Of a stretch of DNA of 64,000 nt, positions 18,118 through 26,991 are shown piece after piece (within the stretch, counting starts at the first letter, position 1; each line of letters starts with the position of its first letter). The notes under the pieces are model-generated. The model made no database searches. It was not told the origin of the DNA and worked only from the letters and a program-made list of their open reading frames with translations. The position numbers and the translations under genes are program-made. Source of the DNA: Marinifilum fragile JCM 15579. Its GTDB lineage: Bacteria > Bacteroidota > Bacteroidia > Bacteroidales > Marinifilaceae. The stretch covers positions 124,001 to 188,000 of the forward strand of contig NZ_BAZX01000003.1 of the NCBI RefSeq assembly GCF_001310955.1, read 5' to 3'.

Positions 18118-21042
18118 ATGAGAAATTTTATATCGATTTTAGTCTTAAGTATAATCTTGTATTCGTGTGATACAAAAAAGGATTATACACAGTATGTTGA
18201 TCCTTTTATTGGAACAGGTGCTCATGGTCACACATATCCTGGTGCACAGGTGCCATTTGGAATGGTGCAACTAAGCCCTGATACTCGTAACGACGAATCC
18301 TGGGATGGTTGCGGTGGCTACCATTACTCCGATTCATCTATTATTGGTTTTAGCCATACGCATTTATCGGGAACTGGTGTTTCAGACTACGGAGATGTTT
18401 TATTGATGCCAATTACAGGTGACGTAAATCTATATTCAGGAACAAGTGAAAATCCGGATGCAGGTTATCGTTCACGTTTTTCTCATGAATCGGAGCGTGC
18501 AGAACCCGGCTATTATTCTGTTTATTTGGATGATTACAAGGTAAAAGTTGAGTTAACTTCAGGGAACAGAGTTGGATACCATAAATATACTTTCGAAGAA
18601 GCGGGCAAAGTAAAATTACTATTAGATCTAATCCATCGTGATCCAGTAATTGAATCAGAAATAAGAATTGTTGGAAATAATCGAATTGAAGGAAAAAGAA
18701 GATCTAAATATTGGGCTGGTGATCAACATTTGTTTTTTGCAATGGAGATTTCTAAACCTTTTGAATCTGCTAAAATATTTGAAGATAAGAAGGAAGTCAT
18801 ATCAGAACGACAAACGAAAGGAATTCAGCTACAATCTCTTGCCTTCTTTGATGTTTTGGCTGGTGAAACCATAGAAATTAAAGTTGCTTTATCAAATGTT
18901 AGTATCGAAGGTGCACGTAAAAATCTGGAAGCAGAAGCTAAAGAAATTGATTTTGAAAAAGCAAGAATTAATGCAAAAGAGAGTTGGAGTAAAAGCCTTG
19001 GAAAAATTGAGGTAGAAGGAGGAAGCGAGAAGGAAAAACGTAATTTCTATACCGCACTTTATCACTCCTTGTTAACCCCTAATGTTTCTCAGGATGTTGA
19101 TGGTATGTACCGTGGTATGGATGGGAAAGTTCATAAAGCAGTGGGATTTACGAATTACACGGTTTTTTCTTTGTGGGATACTTTTAGAGCATTACATCCA
19201 TTGTTAACCATTATTGAGCCAGATCGATCTGGTGAATTTGCACAATGTTTGGTTCAAAAGAGTAAAGAGTTTGGAGAATATCCAATGTGGGAATTGGCTT
19301 CTAATGATACCCGTTGTATGATTGGTTATCATGCTGTTTCATTAATTGCAGATGCACATGTAAAAGGAATTACAAATTTTAGTTTGGAGGATGCTTACAC
19401 CGAGATGGAGCGAACTGCCATGCTCGATAAGAGAGGATTAAAAGCCTACCGAACTTTAGGATATGTACCTTCAAATAAAAGCAGTCAGGCCGTATCCAAA
19501 ACATTGGAATATGCCTATAACGATTGGTGCATAGCACAAGTGGCCAAAGCACTAGGGAAGACTGATAGGTATACATACTACATGAATAGGGCTTCTAACT
19601 ATCGCAACATTTATGATTCGGAAGTTGGATTTATGCGTGGTAAAACCGATGAGCACAAATGGGTTCCAAATTTTGATCCTACCGCTGTGGGATATAATTA
19701 TACCGAGGGAAACTCATATCAATACAGCCTCTTTGTTCCTCATGACATTCCTGGTGTAATCGATTTATTGGGAGGAAAAAAGGAGTTGGAACATTGGCTA
19801 GATAAACTATTTGCAACCGAAATGGAGCATGATTTGGGCGATGATACCGATGTAAGTGGTTTAATTGGTCAGTATGCCCATGGAAATGAACCAAGTCATC
19901 ATATGGCATACCTGTACAACTATGCCGAGGCAGCTTGGAAAACGCAAAAAATGGTTCGTGAAATCATGGCTACACAATACCAGGATACGCCTGATGGCTT
20001 GTGCGGAAATGAAGATTGTGGTCAAATGTCGGCCTGGTATGTATTAAGCGCAATGGGCTTTTATTCCGATTGTCCGGGTAAACCTGTATATGCCATTGGG
20101 TCACCAATATTTTCTAAAGTGAAAATTCATTTGGATAATGGAAAAACTTTTACTCTCACGGCAAATAACAATAGCGAGAAGAACAAGTATATACAATCGG
20201 CGAAACTGAATGGTGAAAAATTGAATGTGAGTTTTTTATCACATTCAGATATTCTAGAAGGAGGAAATTTGGTATTGGAAATGGCGGATACTCCAAATAA
20301 AGGATGGGGTGCGAATCTTGATTTGAATGTTGAGTTTAAAGCTGCACCAATTGCTTACCTAACAGAATCATCAGATGTGTTTATAGAAAAATTTTTGGTA
20401 GATATAAAATGCAATGATCCCGAAGCTGAAATTTACTTTACCCTCGATGGATCTGAACCAGATAAACAAAGCCAACAATTTAAAAAGCCGTTTAAAATTA
20501 ATAAAAGTTCAAATTTGAGTTTCAGAACCTACAAAGAAGGATGTGAACCTGGAATTGTAGTAAAGCGAAGATTAACAAAGCAAAACTCTGGAAACTATCT
20601 TGCAGAGAAGGTCCAAAAAGGATTGCAATATTCTTATTTCGAAGGAATTTATCGTTCTGTTTACGATTATGAATTGGATGAGCCTGCGAAAACAGGAATT
20701 GTTTCTGTTCCCACTTTAGATGTTTGTTTAAGAAAAGAATGGATTGGAATTGATTTTAAAGGACTGATTAATATTCCAAAGTCGGGCGAGTATACTTTTT
20801 ATATGTCCTCGAACGATGGATGTAAATTGAGCATTAATGGTGAAGAACTGTTTGAAAGTGATGGCAGAAAAACTCTTACATTTGGTCAGCAGGCAAGTTT
20901 GAAATTGGAGAAGGGATTGCATCAAATACAGATGGGTTTCTATCAATGTTCCGATAATATTGATTTGGTAGTTGAGTGGGAAGGTCCGGGAATTAAACGA
21001 CAGGTTATCCCCAAAAGAGTATTTTGGCATTTGGAAAATTAA
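18118..21042 (+). CDS. GH92 alpha-mannosidase with C-terminal chitobiase-like and PA14 domains, lipoprotein
   Basis: The 974-residue protein is about 200 residues longer than the other two GH92 enzymes. It has a lipobox YSC with Cys17, the start YVDPFIGTGAHGHTYPGAQVPFGM, EGNSYQYSLFVPHD (about 530), HGNEPSHH (about 588) and CGNEDCGQMSAWY (about 629). After the catalytic part comes a chitobiase/hexosaminidase C-terminal type beta domain (about 750-815, IYFTLDGSEPDKQSQQFKKPF) and a PA14-like domain (about 830-970, GEYTFYMSSNDGCKLSINGEELF), both likely carbohydrate-binding. It closes the PUL, followed by a strong terminator. Confidence 0.94.
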   Translation: MRNFISILVLSIILYSCDTKKDYTQYVDPFIGTGAHGHTYPGAQVPFGMVQLSPDTRNDESWDGCGGYHYSDSSIIGFSHTHLSGTGVSDYGDVLLMPITGDVNLYSGTSENPDAGYRSRFSHESERAEPGYYSVYLDDYKVKVELTSGNRVGYHKYTFEEAGKVKLLLDLIHRDPVIESEIRIVGNNRIEGKRRSKYWAGDQHLFFAMEISKPFESAKIFEDKKEVISERQTKGIQLQSLAFFDVLAGETIEIKVALSNVSIEGARKNLEAEAKEIDFEKARINAKESWSKSLGKIEVEGGSEKEKRNFYTALYHSLLTPNVSQDVDGMYRGMDGKVHKAVGFTNYTVFSLWDTFRALHPLLTIIEPDRSGEFAQCLVQKSKEFGEYPMWELASNDTRCMIGYHAVSLIADAHVKGITNFSLEDAYTEMERTAMLDKRGLKAYRTLGYVPSNKSSQAVSKTLEYAYNDWCIAQVAKALGKTDRYTYYMNRASNYRNIYDSEVGFMRGKTDEHKWVPNFDPTAVGYNYTEGNSYQYSLFVPHDIPGVIDLLGGKKELEHWLDKLFATEMEHDLGDDTDVSGLIGQYAHGNEPSHHMAYLYNYAEAAWKTQKMVREIMATQYQDTPDGLCGNEDCGQMSAWYVLSAMGFYSDCPGKPVYAIGSPIFSKVKIHLDNGKTFTLTANNNSEKNKYIQSAKLNGEKLNVSFLSHSDILEGGNLVLEMADTPNKGWGANLDLNVEFKAAPIAYLTESSDVFIEKFLVDIKCNDPEAEIYFTLDGSEPDKQSQQFKKPFKINKSSNLSFRTYKEGCEPGIVVKRRLTKQNSGNYLAEKVQKGLQYSYFEGIYRSVYDYELDEPAKTGIVSVPTLDVCLRKEWIGIDFKGLINIPKSGEYTFYMSSNDGCKLSINGEELFESDGRKTLTFGQQASLKLEKGLHQIQMGFYQCSDNIDLVVEWEGPGIKRQVIPKRVFWHLEN

Positions 21043-21075
21043 ATAGAAATTCACATAAAATATTAATCTGATATC

Positions 21076-21117
21076 AGAAGCCCTTTATTCATATGAATAA
21101 AGGGCTTCTTTTTATTT
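21076..21117 (+). terminator. Strong intrinsic terminator at the end of the PUL
   Basis: A perfect 34-base palindrome (arms 21076-21092 and 21093-21109, core AAGCCCTTTATTCAT) is followed by TTTTTATTTT. It lies 34 bases after the last GH92 stop codon and closes the PUL transcript. Confidence 0.9.
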
Positions 21118-21170
21118 TAGAAGGATAATATGTTTAGATGTATTTTTAATATTCAGGCTAGTTTATAAAT

Positions 21171-21210
21171 ACACAATACCCTTAATCATTGATTCAAACG
21201 GGTATTGTGT
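21171..21210 (-). terminator. Terminator of tmRNA
   Basis: Perfect 11-base arms ACACAATACCC (21171-21181) and GGGTATTGTGT (21200-21210) lie immediately after the 3' end of ssrA on the minus strand. The downstream sequence is AT-rich rather than a pure T-run. Confidence 0.65.
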
Positions 21211-21214
21211 TGTG

Positions 21215-21614
21215 TGGAGCTGCAGGGAATCGAACCCTGGTCCAAACATGCGACCAATAGGCTTTCTACATGCTTAGTGATTTATTGGTTTTCGATTATG
21301 ATTTGGGAAAGCACACCCGGATCATAACTTATCTTCTAAATTTCGCGAACTCCCCGAAGCTTGAAGTTTGCTAACCTTGAATTGCTAGCACCCCATATAC
21401 TTACCGGAACAAGGTGGAACCATAAGCGGGATGTCTCGTCGCAGCATCCTTGTGCCGCAATAAAGCTTTAATCTACTATGATTCGATTAAGCAGCAAGAG
21501 CGTAATTTGTTTCGCCAATTAAAAAGTGTGAGATCCGATATTTACGAGCTGGAATCACAACGCTCGACATGCTTACATATCAATTCTACATGCTGTCAAA
21601 ACCACGTCAGCCCC
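21215..21614 (-). ncRNA. ssrA: tmRNA (transfer-messenger RNA)
   Basis: The minus strand starts GGGGCTGACGTGGTTTTGAC and ends with a T-arm GGTTCGATTCCCT and CAGCTCC; the two ends pair as a 7-bp alanine-type acceptor stem, and CCA is not encoded. The tag frame at 21487-21516 (minus) encodes GETNYALAA followed by TAA, which with the tRNA-borne alanine gives AGETNYALAA, the usual Bacteroidota proteolysis tag. The product rescues stalled ribosomes together with SmpB. Length is 400 bases, normal for the phylum. The GTTCGAATC-like T-arm could be mistaken for a tRNA. Confidence 0.96.
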
Positions 21615-21625
21615 TAGAATTCACG

Positions 21626-21656
21626 CAAAATTAGTAAAAAACATTTAGCTGTTAAA
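21626..21656 (-). promoter_or_regulatory. Promoter of ssrA
   Basis: On the minus strand the -7 box TAATTTTG (21626-21633) matches the Bacteroidota consensus TAnnTTTG. A TTTA (21653-21656) sits 19 bases further upstream at the -33 position. Transcription would begin about 5-8 bases before the mature 5' end at 21614. Confidence 0.65.
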
Positions 21657-21871
21657 CTTATTAGATCAGAAATAGCTGTTTTAGTGCATTTTTTACCTTC
21701 CGTTTTTTGTATCAGATTAAAAATCAGTAATGGAATAGTGTGTTAAAAATTTAATGGAAATTCTGAAATCTGTTAAATGTTTATTAAATTTAAATAAGTA
21801 TAGTGTTTTTTGATATCAGTTAAGCTTAAATTATCAGGAACACCTTTGACTCACACCTAAAATTTTTAATT

Positions 21872-23104
21872 ATGAAGAATCGCATTCGAGTAGGAGTACT
21901 TCGAGAGACAAAAAATCCACCTGACAGAAGAGTGGCTATTCCACCTATAACAGGCCTTAAAATACTGGAAAAATATCCTGATGTAAGCATTTTTATTCAA
22001 CCTAGCGATATAAGATGTTTTACCGATGCAGAGTATCGTGATCAAGGCTATTTTTTAACTGAAGATCTTCGAGAATGTGATATTTTAATAGGAGTTAAGG
22101 AGGTGAGTATTCCTACTTTAATTCCAAATAAAACCTATCTGTTTTTTTCGCATACTGCAAAGCAACAAGCTCATAATCGAGAATTGCTTCGACAAGTTAT
22201 TAAACGAAACATTACATTGATTGATTATGAATATTTAACCAATTTATCGGGTCAGAGACTTGTGGCATTTGGACATTGGGCCGGAGTAGTTGGGGCATAC
22301 AAAGCTTTACGGGCTAGAGGAATGAGGACTGATTTCTTCGATTTGCCTCCTGCAGGAACATGTTTGGATATGAATGAAATGTATGAGCATTTAAAAAAGA
22401 TTACGCTAAAGCCCATTAAGATTCTGATAACAGGAGGAGGAAGAGTTGCAATGGGAGCCATGCAAACCATTCGAGTTTTAAATTTAAAGGAAGTTGATCC
22501 GGATGAGTTTTTAACGACAGAATATGATGAACCTGTTGTGTGCCGGATTGATCCGGATAAATATGTTGAAAGAATTGATGGTTCGGATTTTGATTTGCAA
22601 CATTTTTACGATCATCCTGAGATGTACCAATCAACATTTAAGAAATTTTCAAAGGTCACCGATTTATATATAGCATGTCATTATTGGGATCCGAAAGCCC
22701 CAAGGTTTCTAACTCCTGAGGATTATAAGGAAGATGATTTCAGGATTTCGGTTATTGCAGATGTTAGTTGTGACATTGATGGACCATTGCCATCGACTTT
22801 ACGAGCCTCTACCATTGCGTCCTCTTTTTATGGATATGATAGATTTACTGAAGAAGAGGCTATCCCGTTTGTAGACAAACGCAATGTTACGGTTATGGCT
22901 GTTGATAATTTACCGGGTGAATTGCCTCGAGATTCATCCATTGATTTTGGAGAAGCGTTAGCTAAGAATGTTTACGAAGCCTTATTTGGTGATGACCCAG
23001 AGGGAATTTTAGAACGAGCTACCATAGCTAAAGAAGGAAAACTTACAAAGCATTTTGCTTATTTGCAGGATTATCTGGAAGGTAAAAATGCCGTAACTGT
23101 GTAA
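21872..23104 (+). CDS. Saccharopine dehydrogenase / alanine dehydrogenase-type NAD(P) oxidoreductase
   Basis: The 410-residue protein has an AlaDH/PNT-type N-terminal domain (RVGVLRETKNPPDRRVAIPP, SHTAKQQAHNRELLRQVI, LIDYEYLT) and a Rossmann domain with ITGGGRVAMGAMQTIRVL (about 190), the layout of NAD-dependent, lysine-forming saccharopine dehydrogenase. It would interconvert saccharopine with lysine and 2-oxoglutarate, or a related opine-type reaction. No other lysine-pathway gene is next to it, so the substrate is open. It has its own terminator and no clear promoter box. Start ATG at 21872 gives the canonical N-terminal strand. Confidence 0.8.
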   Translation: MKNRIRVGVLRETKNPPDRRVAIPPITGLKILEKYPDVSIFIQPSDIRCFTDAEYRDQGYFLTEDLRECDILIGVKEVSIPTLIPNKTYLFFSHTAKQQAHNRELLRQVIKRNITLIDYEYLTNLSGQRLVAFGHWAGVVGAYKALRARGMRTDFFDLPPAGTCLDMNEMYEHLKKITLKPIKILITGGGRVAMGAMQTIRVLNLKEVDPDEFLTTEYDEPVVCRIDPDKYVERIDGSDFDLQHFYDHPEMYQSTFKKFSKVTDLYIACHYWDPKAPRFLTPEDYKEDDFRISVIADVSCDIDGPLPSTLRASTIASSFYGYDRFTEEEAIPFVDKRNVTVMAVDNLPGELPRDSSIDFGEALAKNVYEALFGDDPEGILERATIAKEGKLTKHFAYLQDYLEGKNAVTV

Positions 23105-23107
23105 AAA

Positions 23108-23141
23108 GAAAAAGACCAAATGAAATTTCATTTGGTCTTTT
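23108..23141. terminator. Bidirectional terminator between the dehydrogenase and rpe
   Basis: A perfect 32-base palindrome (arms 23110-23125 and 23126-23141, AAAAGACCAAATGAAA and its complement) with A-run and T-run at its ends serves the two converging genes. Confidence 0.88.
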
Positions 23142-23147
23142 CTTATA

Positions 23148-23798
23148 TTATAAATTTTTCAAATTTGATATGGTTTGTGTTGGATCATCAGCTCCAAAAA
23201 CAAAACTACCTGCAACTAGGGCATCGGCTCCTGCTTCAAGTAATTTTTTTCCGGTATCCAAATTAACACCACCATCAATTTCAATTATTGTATTGGCATT
23301 TTGTTCAGCAATCAAATTTTTTAATTGCTTTACTTTTTTATAAGTATTTTCAATAAAGCTTTGGCCTCCAAATCCAGGATTTACACTCATTAATAGTACC
23401 AAATCAAGATCCTGAATAATATCTTCAAGAACAGAAACAGGAGTGTGAGGATTTAGTGAAACACCGGCTTTCATACCGTGTTGTTTGATATTTTGCACTG
23501 TGCGGTGTAGGTGAGTACAAGCTTCGTAATGTACGGTTAGGTAATCAGCACCAGCCTTTTGAAATGCCTCAACATATCTATCCGGATCAATAATCATTAA
23601 ATGAACATCCAATGGCTTTTCAGCAATTTTGTTGATTTGCTGTACTACTGGTAACCCGTATGAGATATTAGGCACAAAAACACCGTCCATAATGTCTAGG
23701 TGAAACCAATCGGCTTCGCTTTTATTAACCATCTCAATGTCAGCTTTCAGGTTTGTGAAATCTGCTGATAATAACGATGGTGAAACAATTGTTTGCAT
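23148..23798 (-). CDS. rpe: Ribulose-phosphate 3-epimerase
   Basis: The 216-residue TIM-barrel enzyme interconverts D-ribulose 5-phosphate and D-xylulose 5-phosphate in the pentose phosphate pathway. Motifs are complete: SPSLLSADF, HLDIMDGVFVPNI, DVHLMI, MSVNPGFGGQ and EIDGGVN, which carry the metal-binding His/Asp residues and the phosphate site. The frame is open 12 codons further, to 23834, but the promoter -7 box at 23832-23839 overlaps that upstream ATG, so the ATG at 23798 is the real start. The length then matches the family. Confidence 0.95.
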   Translation of the reverse strand: MQTIVSPSLLSADFTNLKADIEMVNKSEADWFHLDIMDGVFVPNISYGLPVVQQINKIAEKPLDVHLMIIDPDRYVEAFQKAGADYLTVHYEACTHLHRTVQNIKQHGMKAGVSLNPHTPVSVLEDIIQDLDLVLLMSVNPGFGGQSFIENTYKKVKQLKNLIAEQNANTIIEIDGGVNLDTGKKLLEAGADALVAGSFVFGADDPTQTISNLKNL

Positions 23799-23831
23799 TT
23801 GATTGTTTAATATTAGTATTTTTCTTTGGCG

Positions 23832-23839
23832 CAAAGATA
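23832..23839 (-). promoter_or_regulatory. Promoter -7 box of rpe
   Basis: The minus strand reads TATCTTTG, a full match to TAnnTTTG. It predicts a transcript start near 23826 and a leader of about 28 bases, which rules out the longer reading frame of rpe. No clear -33 TTTG was seen. Confidence 0.6.
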
Positions 23840-23847
23840 TAATTAAA

Positions 23848-23889
23848 AAAGGATAAGAAAGAAATGCTGAATTTTTTCCCTTATCCTTT
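23848..23889 (-). terminator. Terminator of the primary sigma factor gene
   Basis: Arms AAAGGATAAG (23848-23857) and CTTATCCTTT (23880-23889) pair perfectly; the minus-strand transcript continues into TTTTTTAATT. It is 26 bases beyond the stop at 23915 and directly upstream of the rpe promoter. Confidence 0.7.
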
Positions 23890-23914
23890 AAGTATCATTG
23901 ATTAAAATATGATT

Positions 23915-24781
23915 TTATTCTCCTAAATAGGTTTTTAAGATTTTACTTCTAAAAGTTGATTTCATCCTTTTAATGGCTTTTTCTTTTATCTGACGAACTC
24001 TCTCGCGAGTCAAACCAAATTCCTTTCCAATTTCTTCAAGCGAGTATGGAGGTTTTCCATTTAAACCAAAATACAAACGAATGATAGCGGCCTCTCGTTT
24101 AGATAATGTGGATAAAGATCGTTCAATTTCTTTTTTAAGCGAATCTCTAATTAAAGCTTTATCAGGACTAATTTCATCATTGCTTAATAAGATGTCATAA
24201 AGCGTATTTTCTTCTTCTGGATTGATTGGTGCATCCATAGATACATGACGACCAGATGCCTTTAAGGCTTCTTTTACATCTTTTGGGCTCATTTCTAAAA
24301 TGTGGGCAATTTCTTCAGCCGAAGGTTCACGCTGATATTCTTGCTCAAGTTGAGAGAATGTTTTGTTGATTTTATTGATAGAACCAATTTTGTTTAATGG
24401 TAAGCGAACGATTCTTGCTTGCTCCGCCAAGGCTTGTAAAATTGATTGACGAATCCACCAAACTGCATAAGAAATAAATTTAAAACCTCTTGTTTCATCA
24501 AATCTTTGGGCAGCCTTAATTAATCCTAAATTTCCTTCATTAATTAAATCCGGTAAGCTAAGACCTTGGTTCTGATATTGCTTTGATACAGATACAACAA
24601 AACGCAGATTACACTTAATAAGTCGATCCAGAGCTTTTTTATCTCCCTTTTTTATCTTCCTGGCAAGTTGAACCTCTTCCTCTGCCGAAATCAGGTCGAC
24701 CTTCCCAATTTCATGCAGATACTTGTCCAGTGAAGGAGTTTCTCTGTTTGTTACTTGTTTGGTAATTTTTAGCTGTCTCAT
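23915..24781 (-). CDS. rpoD: Primary RNA polymerase sigma factor (RpoD/SigA type)
   Basis: The 288-residue protein is the short housekeeping sigma of Bacteroidota, without the long region 1.1. It shows region 1.2 ([29 protein letters not shown]), region 2 ([33 protein letters not shown] and [20 protein letters not shown]), region 3 and region 4.2 ([27 protein letters not shown]). The frame is open to 24823, but homologues begin [22 protein letters not shown], so the ATG at 24781 is chosen. It recognises the -33/-7 promoters described in this window. It is monocistronic. Confidence 0.94.
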   Translation of the reverse strand: MRQLKITKQVTNRETPSLDKYLHEIGKVDLISAEEEVQLARKIKKGDKKALDRLIKCNLRFVVSVSKQYQNQGLSLPDLINEGNLGLIKAAQRFDETRGFKFISYAVWWIRQSILQALAEQARIVRLPLNKIGSINKINKTFSQLEQEYQREPSAEEIAHILEMSPKDVKEALKASGRHVSMDAPINPEEENTLYDILLSNDEISPDKALIRDSLKKEIERSLSTLSKREAAIIRLYFGLNGKPPYSLEEIGKEFGLTRERVRQIKEKAIKRMKSTFRSKILKTYLGE

Positions 24782-24892
24782 AGTGGAATTTTGGTATAAA
24801 ATGATGAAGCCTAACTCCGTCATTAATATTTAAATATAGCAAAATGATTTAAAAAAAGAAATCGACGGGGACTAATTTGAGGTGTGGAATTG

Positions 24893-24927
24893 ATCCTGAA
24901 AATCATCATAATTTCTATTTTCAGGAT
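24893..24927 (+). promoter_or_regulatory. Hairpin in the presumed rho leader
   Basis: Perfect 11-base arms ATCCTGAAAAT (24893-24903) and ATTTTCAGGAT (24917-24927) with a 13-base loop, about 160 bases before the rho start. rho is autoregulated through its leader in other bacteria; a role here is inference. It could also belong to the divergent sigma promoter region. Confidence 0.35.
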
Positions 24928-25088
24928 TATTATGCAATTATTTTTTGCGAATTATAACTAATTGCGTAATATTGCATTTGAATTCCGATTGATTCTTCTC
25001 ATTTAGAGGTCGAAAGATCAGGTTCCGTATTGTTCAAATACAATTCTATCTATAAAAACATTACCCAAAAAATATTAATAAATTATAT

Positions 25089-26774
25089 ATGTACGATATT
25101 CTTGAATTAAACAAGAAGCTTGTGCCTGAATTGCGAGAAATTGCTAAAGAACTTAAAATTAAGAAAGTTGAATCTTTTAAAAAGCAAGATTTAATTTATA
25201 AGATTCTTGATCAACAGGCGATTGTAGCTTCTGAAATGAAATCTAACGAGAAAAAAACTCCTCGAAAAAGAATTAAAAAGGCTGAAACTGAAGGGAAAGC
25301 AGAAGAAGATCAGCCTAAGATTAAGCTACGAAGAAGAAGAAAAACAGAGCAGCCAGTTAAAGAGGTTGTGAAAGAGGCTGCATCTCAGATTCAACCAGAA
25401 GAAAAGAAAGCTGAAGAAGCTCCTGAACAACAAAAAAGTACAAGAAATGTTGTTGAGAAAAAAGCTGAATTAGTAAAAGCTGAACCTGAAAATAAAGAAG
25501 AGGTAAAAAGTCAGAAAGAAGAGGCGCCTGTTGCTAAAGAAGAAAAATCAAAACCAGAGAAACAGGAAAGAACAGCTGACAGAAATGATAGACAGGATAA
25601 AAATCAGCACAGAAAAAGATTTGAAAAAAGAGAAAAAGAAAAACTTTTCGAATTTGATGGGATTATAAATAGTTCTGGTGTATTGGAAATTATGCCTGAT
25701 GGCTATGGTTTCCTTCGTTCATCAGATTATAATTACCTGAATTCTCCGGATGATATCTATGTATCTCAGTCTCAAATTAAGCTATTTGGTTTAAAAACTG
25801 GTGATACTGTTAATGGATCTATCCGTCCTCCAAAAGAGGGTGAAAAATATTTCCCGTTAATCAAGGTTGAAAAGATTAATGGTCGTTTGCCTGAGGTGAT
25901 TCGTGACCGTGTTCCTTTTGATCACTTGACTCCACTTTTCCCAGATGAAAAATTTAACCTAACAGGAGGTCCTTCAAATTCACTATCTACTCGTGTAGTT
26001 GATATGTTTGCACCTATTGGTAAGGGGCAGAGAGGTTTGATTGTTGCTCAGCCAAAAACAGGTAAAACTGTATTATTGAAAGAAGTTGCGAATGCAATTG
26101 CTGCCAATAATCCTGAAGCTTACATGATTATCTTATTGATTGATGAGCGTCCGGAAGAGGTAACTGATATGGCCAGAAGTGTAAATGCTGAAGTAATTTC
26201 ATCGACATTTGACGAACCGGCTGAACGTCATGTAAGAGTGGCTAATATTGTGCTTGAAAAAGCAAAACGTATGGTTGAGTGTGGACATGATGTTGTAATC
26301 TTACTTGATTCGATTACTCGTTTGGCTCGTGCTTACAATACAGTTTCTCCTGCATCGGGTAAAGTACTTTCTGGTGGTGTTGATGCAAATGCACTTCACA
26401 AGCCAAAACGTTTCTTTGGAGCTGCTCGAAACATCGAAAATGGAGGTTCGCTTACCATTTTGGCAACCGCATTAACCGAAACTGGTTCTAAGATGGACGA
26501 AGTGATCTTCGAAGAATTTAAAGGAACCGGTAATATGGAACTTCAATTAGATCGTAAGTTATCTAATAAGCGTATTTACCCTGCAGTTGATATTACAGCT
26601 TCGAGTACACGTCGCGAAGATCTTTTACTGGACGAAGGCCAGTTGAATCGCATTTGGGTACTTCGAAACTTCTTAACAGATATGAATTCTGTAGAAGCTA
26701 TGCAGTTTATCAGCGATAGAATGAGAAAAACTCGTTCGAACGAGGAATTCTTGATTTCGATGAACGACAAATAA
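25089..26774 (+). CDS. rho: Transcription termination factor Rho
   Basis: The 561-residue hexameric RNA helicase ends transcription at Rho-dependent sites. Order: Rho_N SAP-like helices (about 1-45), a charged Lys/Glu-rich insertion (about 50-185) that is low-complexity and probably disordered, cold-shock-type RNA-binding domain (about 188-265, with [13 protein letters not shown]), and the RecA-like ATPase with Walker [16 protein letters not shown] (about 320), Walker [17 protein letters not shown] (about 400) and the Q/R-loop region ending EEFLISM. E. coli Rho is 419 residues; the extra length is the insertion, which is common in Bacteroidota. It has its own terminator. Confidence 0.97.
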   Translation: MYDILELNKKLVPELREIAKELKIKKVESFKKQDLIYKILDQQAIVASEMKSNEKKTPRKRIKKAETEGKAEEDQPKIKLRRRRKTEQPVKEVVKEAASQIQPEEKKAEEAPEQQKSTRNVVEKKAELVKAEPENKEEVKSQKEEAPVAKEEKSKPEKQERTADRNDRQDKNQHRKRFEKREKEKLFEFDGIINSSGVLEIMPDGYGFLRSSDYNYLNSPDDIYVSQSQIKLFGLKTGDTVNGSIRPPKEGEKYFPLIKVEKINGRLPEVIRDRVPFDHLTPLFPDEKFNLTGGPSNSLSTRVVDMFAPIGKGQRGLIVAQPKTGKTVLLKEVANAIAANNPEAYMIILLIDERPEEVTDMARSVNAEVISSTFDEPAERHVRVANIVLEKAKRMVECGHDVVILLDSITRLARAYNTVSPASGKVLSGGVDANALHKPKRFFGAARNIENGGSLTILATALTETGSKMDEVIFEEFKGTGNMELQLDRKLSNKRIYPAVDITASSTRREDLLLDEGQLNRIWVLRNFLTDMNSVEAMQFISDRMRKTRSNEEFLISMNDK

Positions 26775-26796
26775 GTCAAATACAATAGAATATAGA

Positions 26797-26828
26797 AGAG
26801 GCAGTAATTTTACTGCCTCTTTTTTTGT
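26797..26828 (+). terminator. Terminator of rho
   Basis: AGAGGCAGTAA / TTACTGCCTCT arms (26797-26807, 26810-26820) followed by eight T residues. Confidence 0.92.
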
Positions 26829-26922
26829 GAATTGATTTCTTATCGAATGATTAGCAATATCAAGGGAAAGCTGTTGTGCGGCATGTTATTTTAAATAAGT
26901 ATAAATTGCAAAAAACAAACAC

Positions 26923-26946
26923 TTTTGTAATCTCGAGATTACAAAA
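26923..26946. promoter_or_regulatory. Perfect 24-bp palindrome, operator candidate
   Basis: The half-site TTTTGTAATCTC (26923-26934) is followed at once by its exact complement (26935-26946). It ends 16 bases before the -7 box at 26963, so it covers the -33 region of the AAA ATPase gene. A dimeric repressor or activator site is the simplest reading. It has no T-run and no loop, so terminator use is unlikely. Confidence 0.6.
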
Positions 26947-26962
26947 TTAAGCTTTAATTCTC

Positions 26963-26970
26963 TACATTTG
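26963..26970 (+). promoter_or_regulatory. Promoter -7 box of the AAA ATPase gene
   Basis: TACATTTG matches TAnnTTTG exactly, 22 bases before the ATG at 26992. It overlaps the TTG at 26968 that would otherwise extend the reading frame, so that TTG cannot be the start. Confidence 0.65.
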
Positions 26971-26991
26971 CGATGTAAATTTCGAAAAAGT

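Noticed and set aside
23799..23834. Longer N-terminus of rpe
   Set aside because: Overlaps the -7 box and lies outside the family's N-terminal motif.
24782..24823. Longer N-terminus of the primary sigma factor
   Set aside because: Homologues start at MRQLKITKQ; the 14 extra residues are not conserved.
26968..26991. TTG start for the AAA ATPase
   Set aside because: The TTG is part of the promoter -7 box, so it would not be transcribed.
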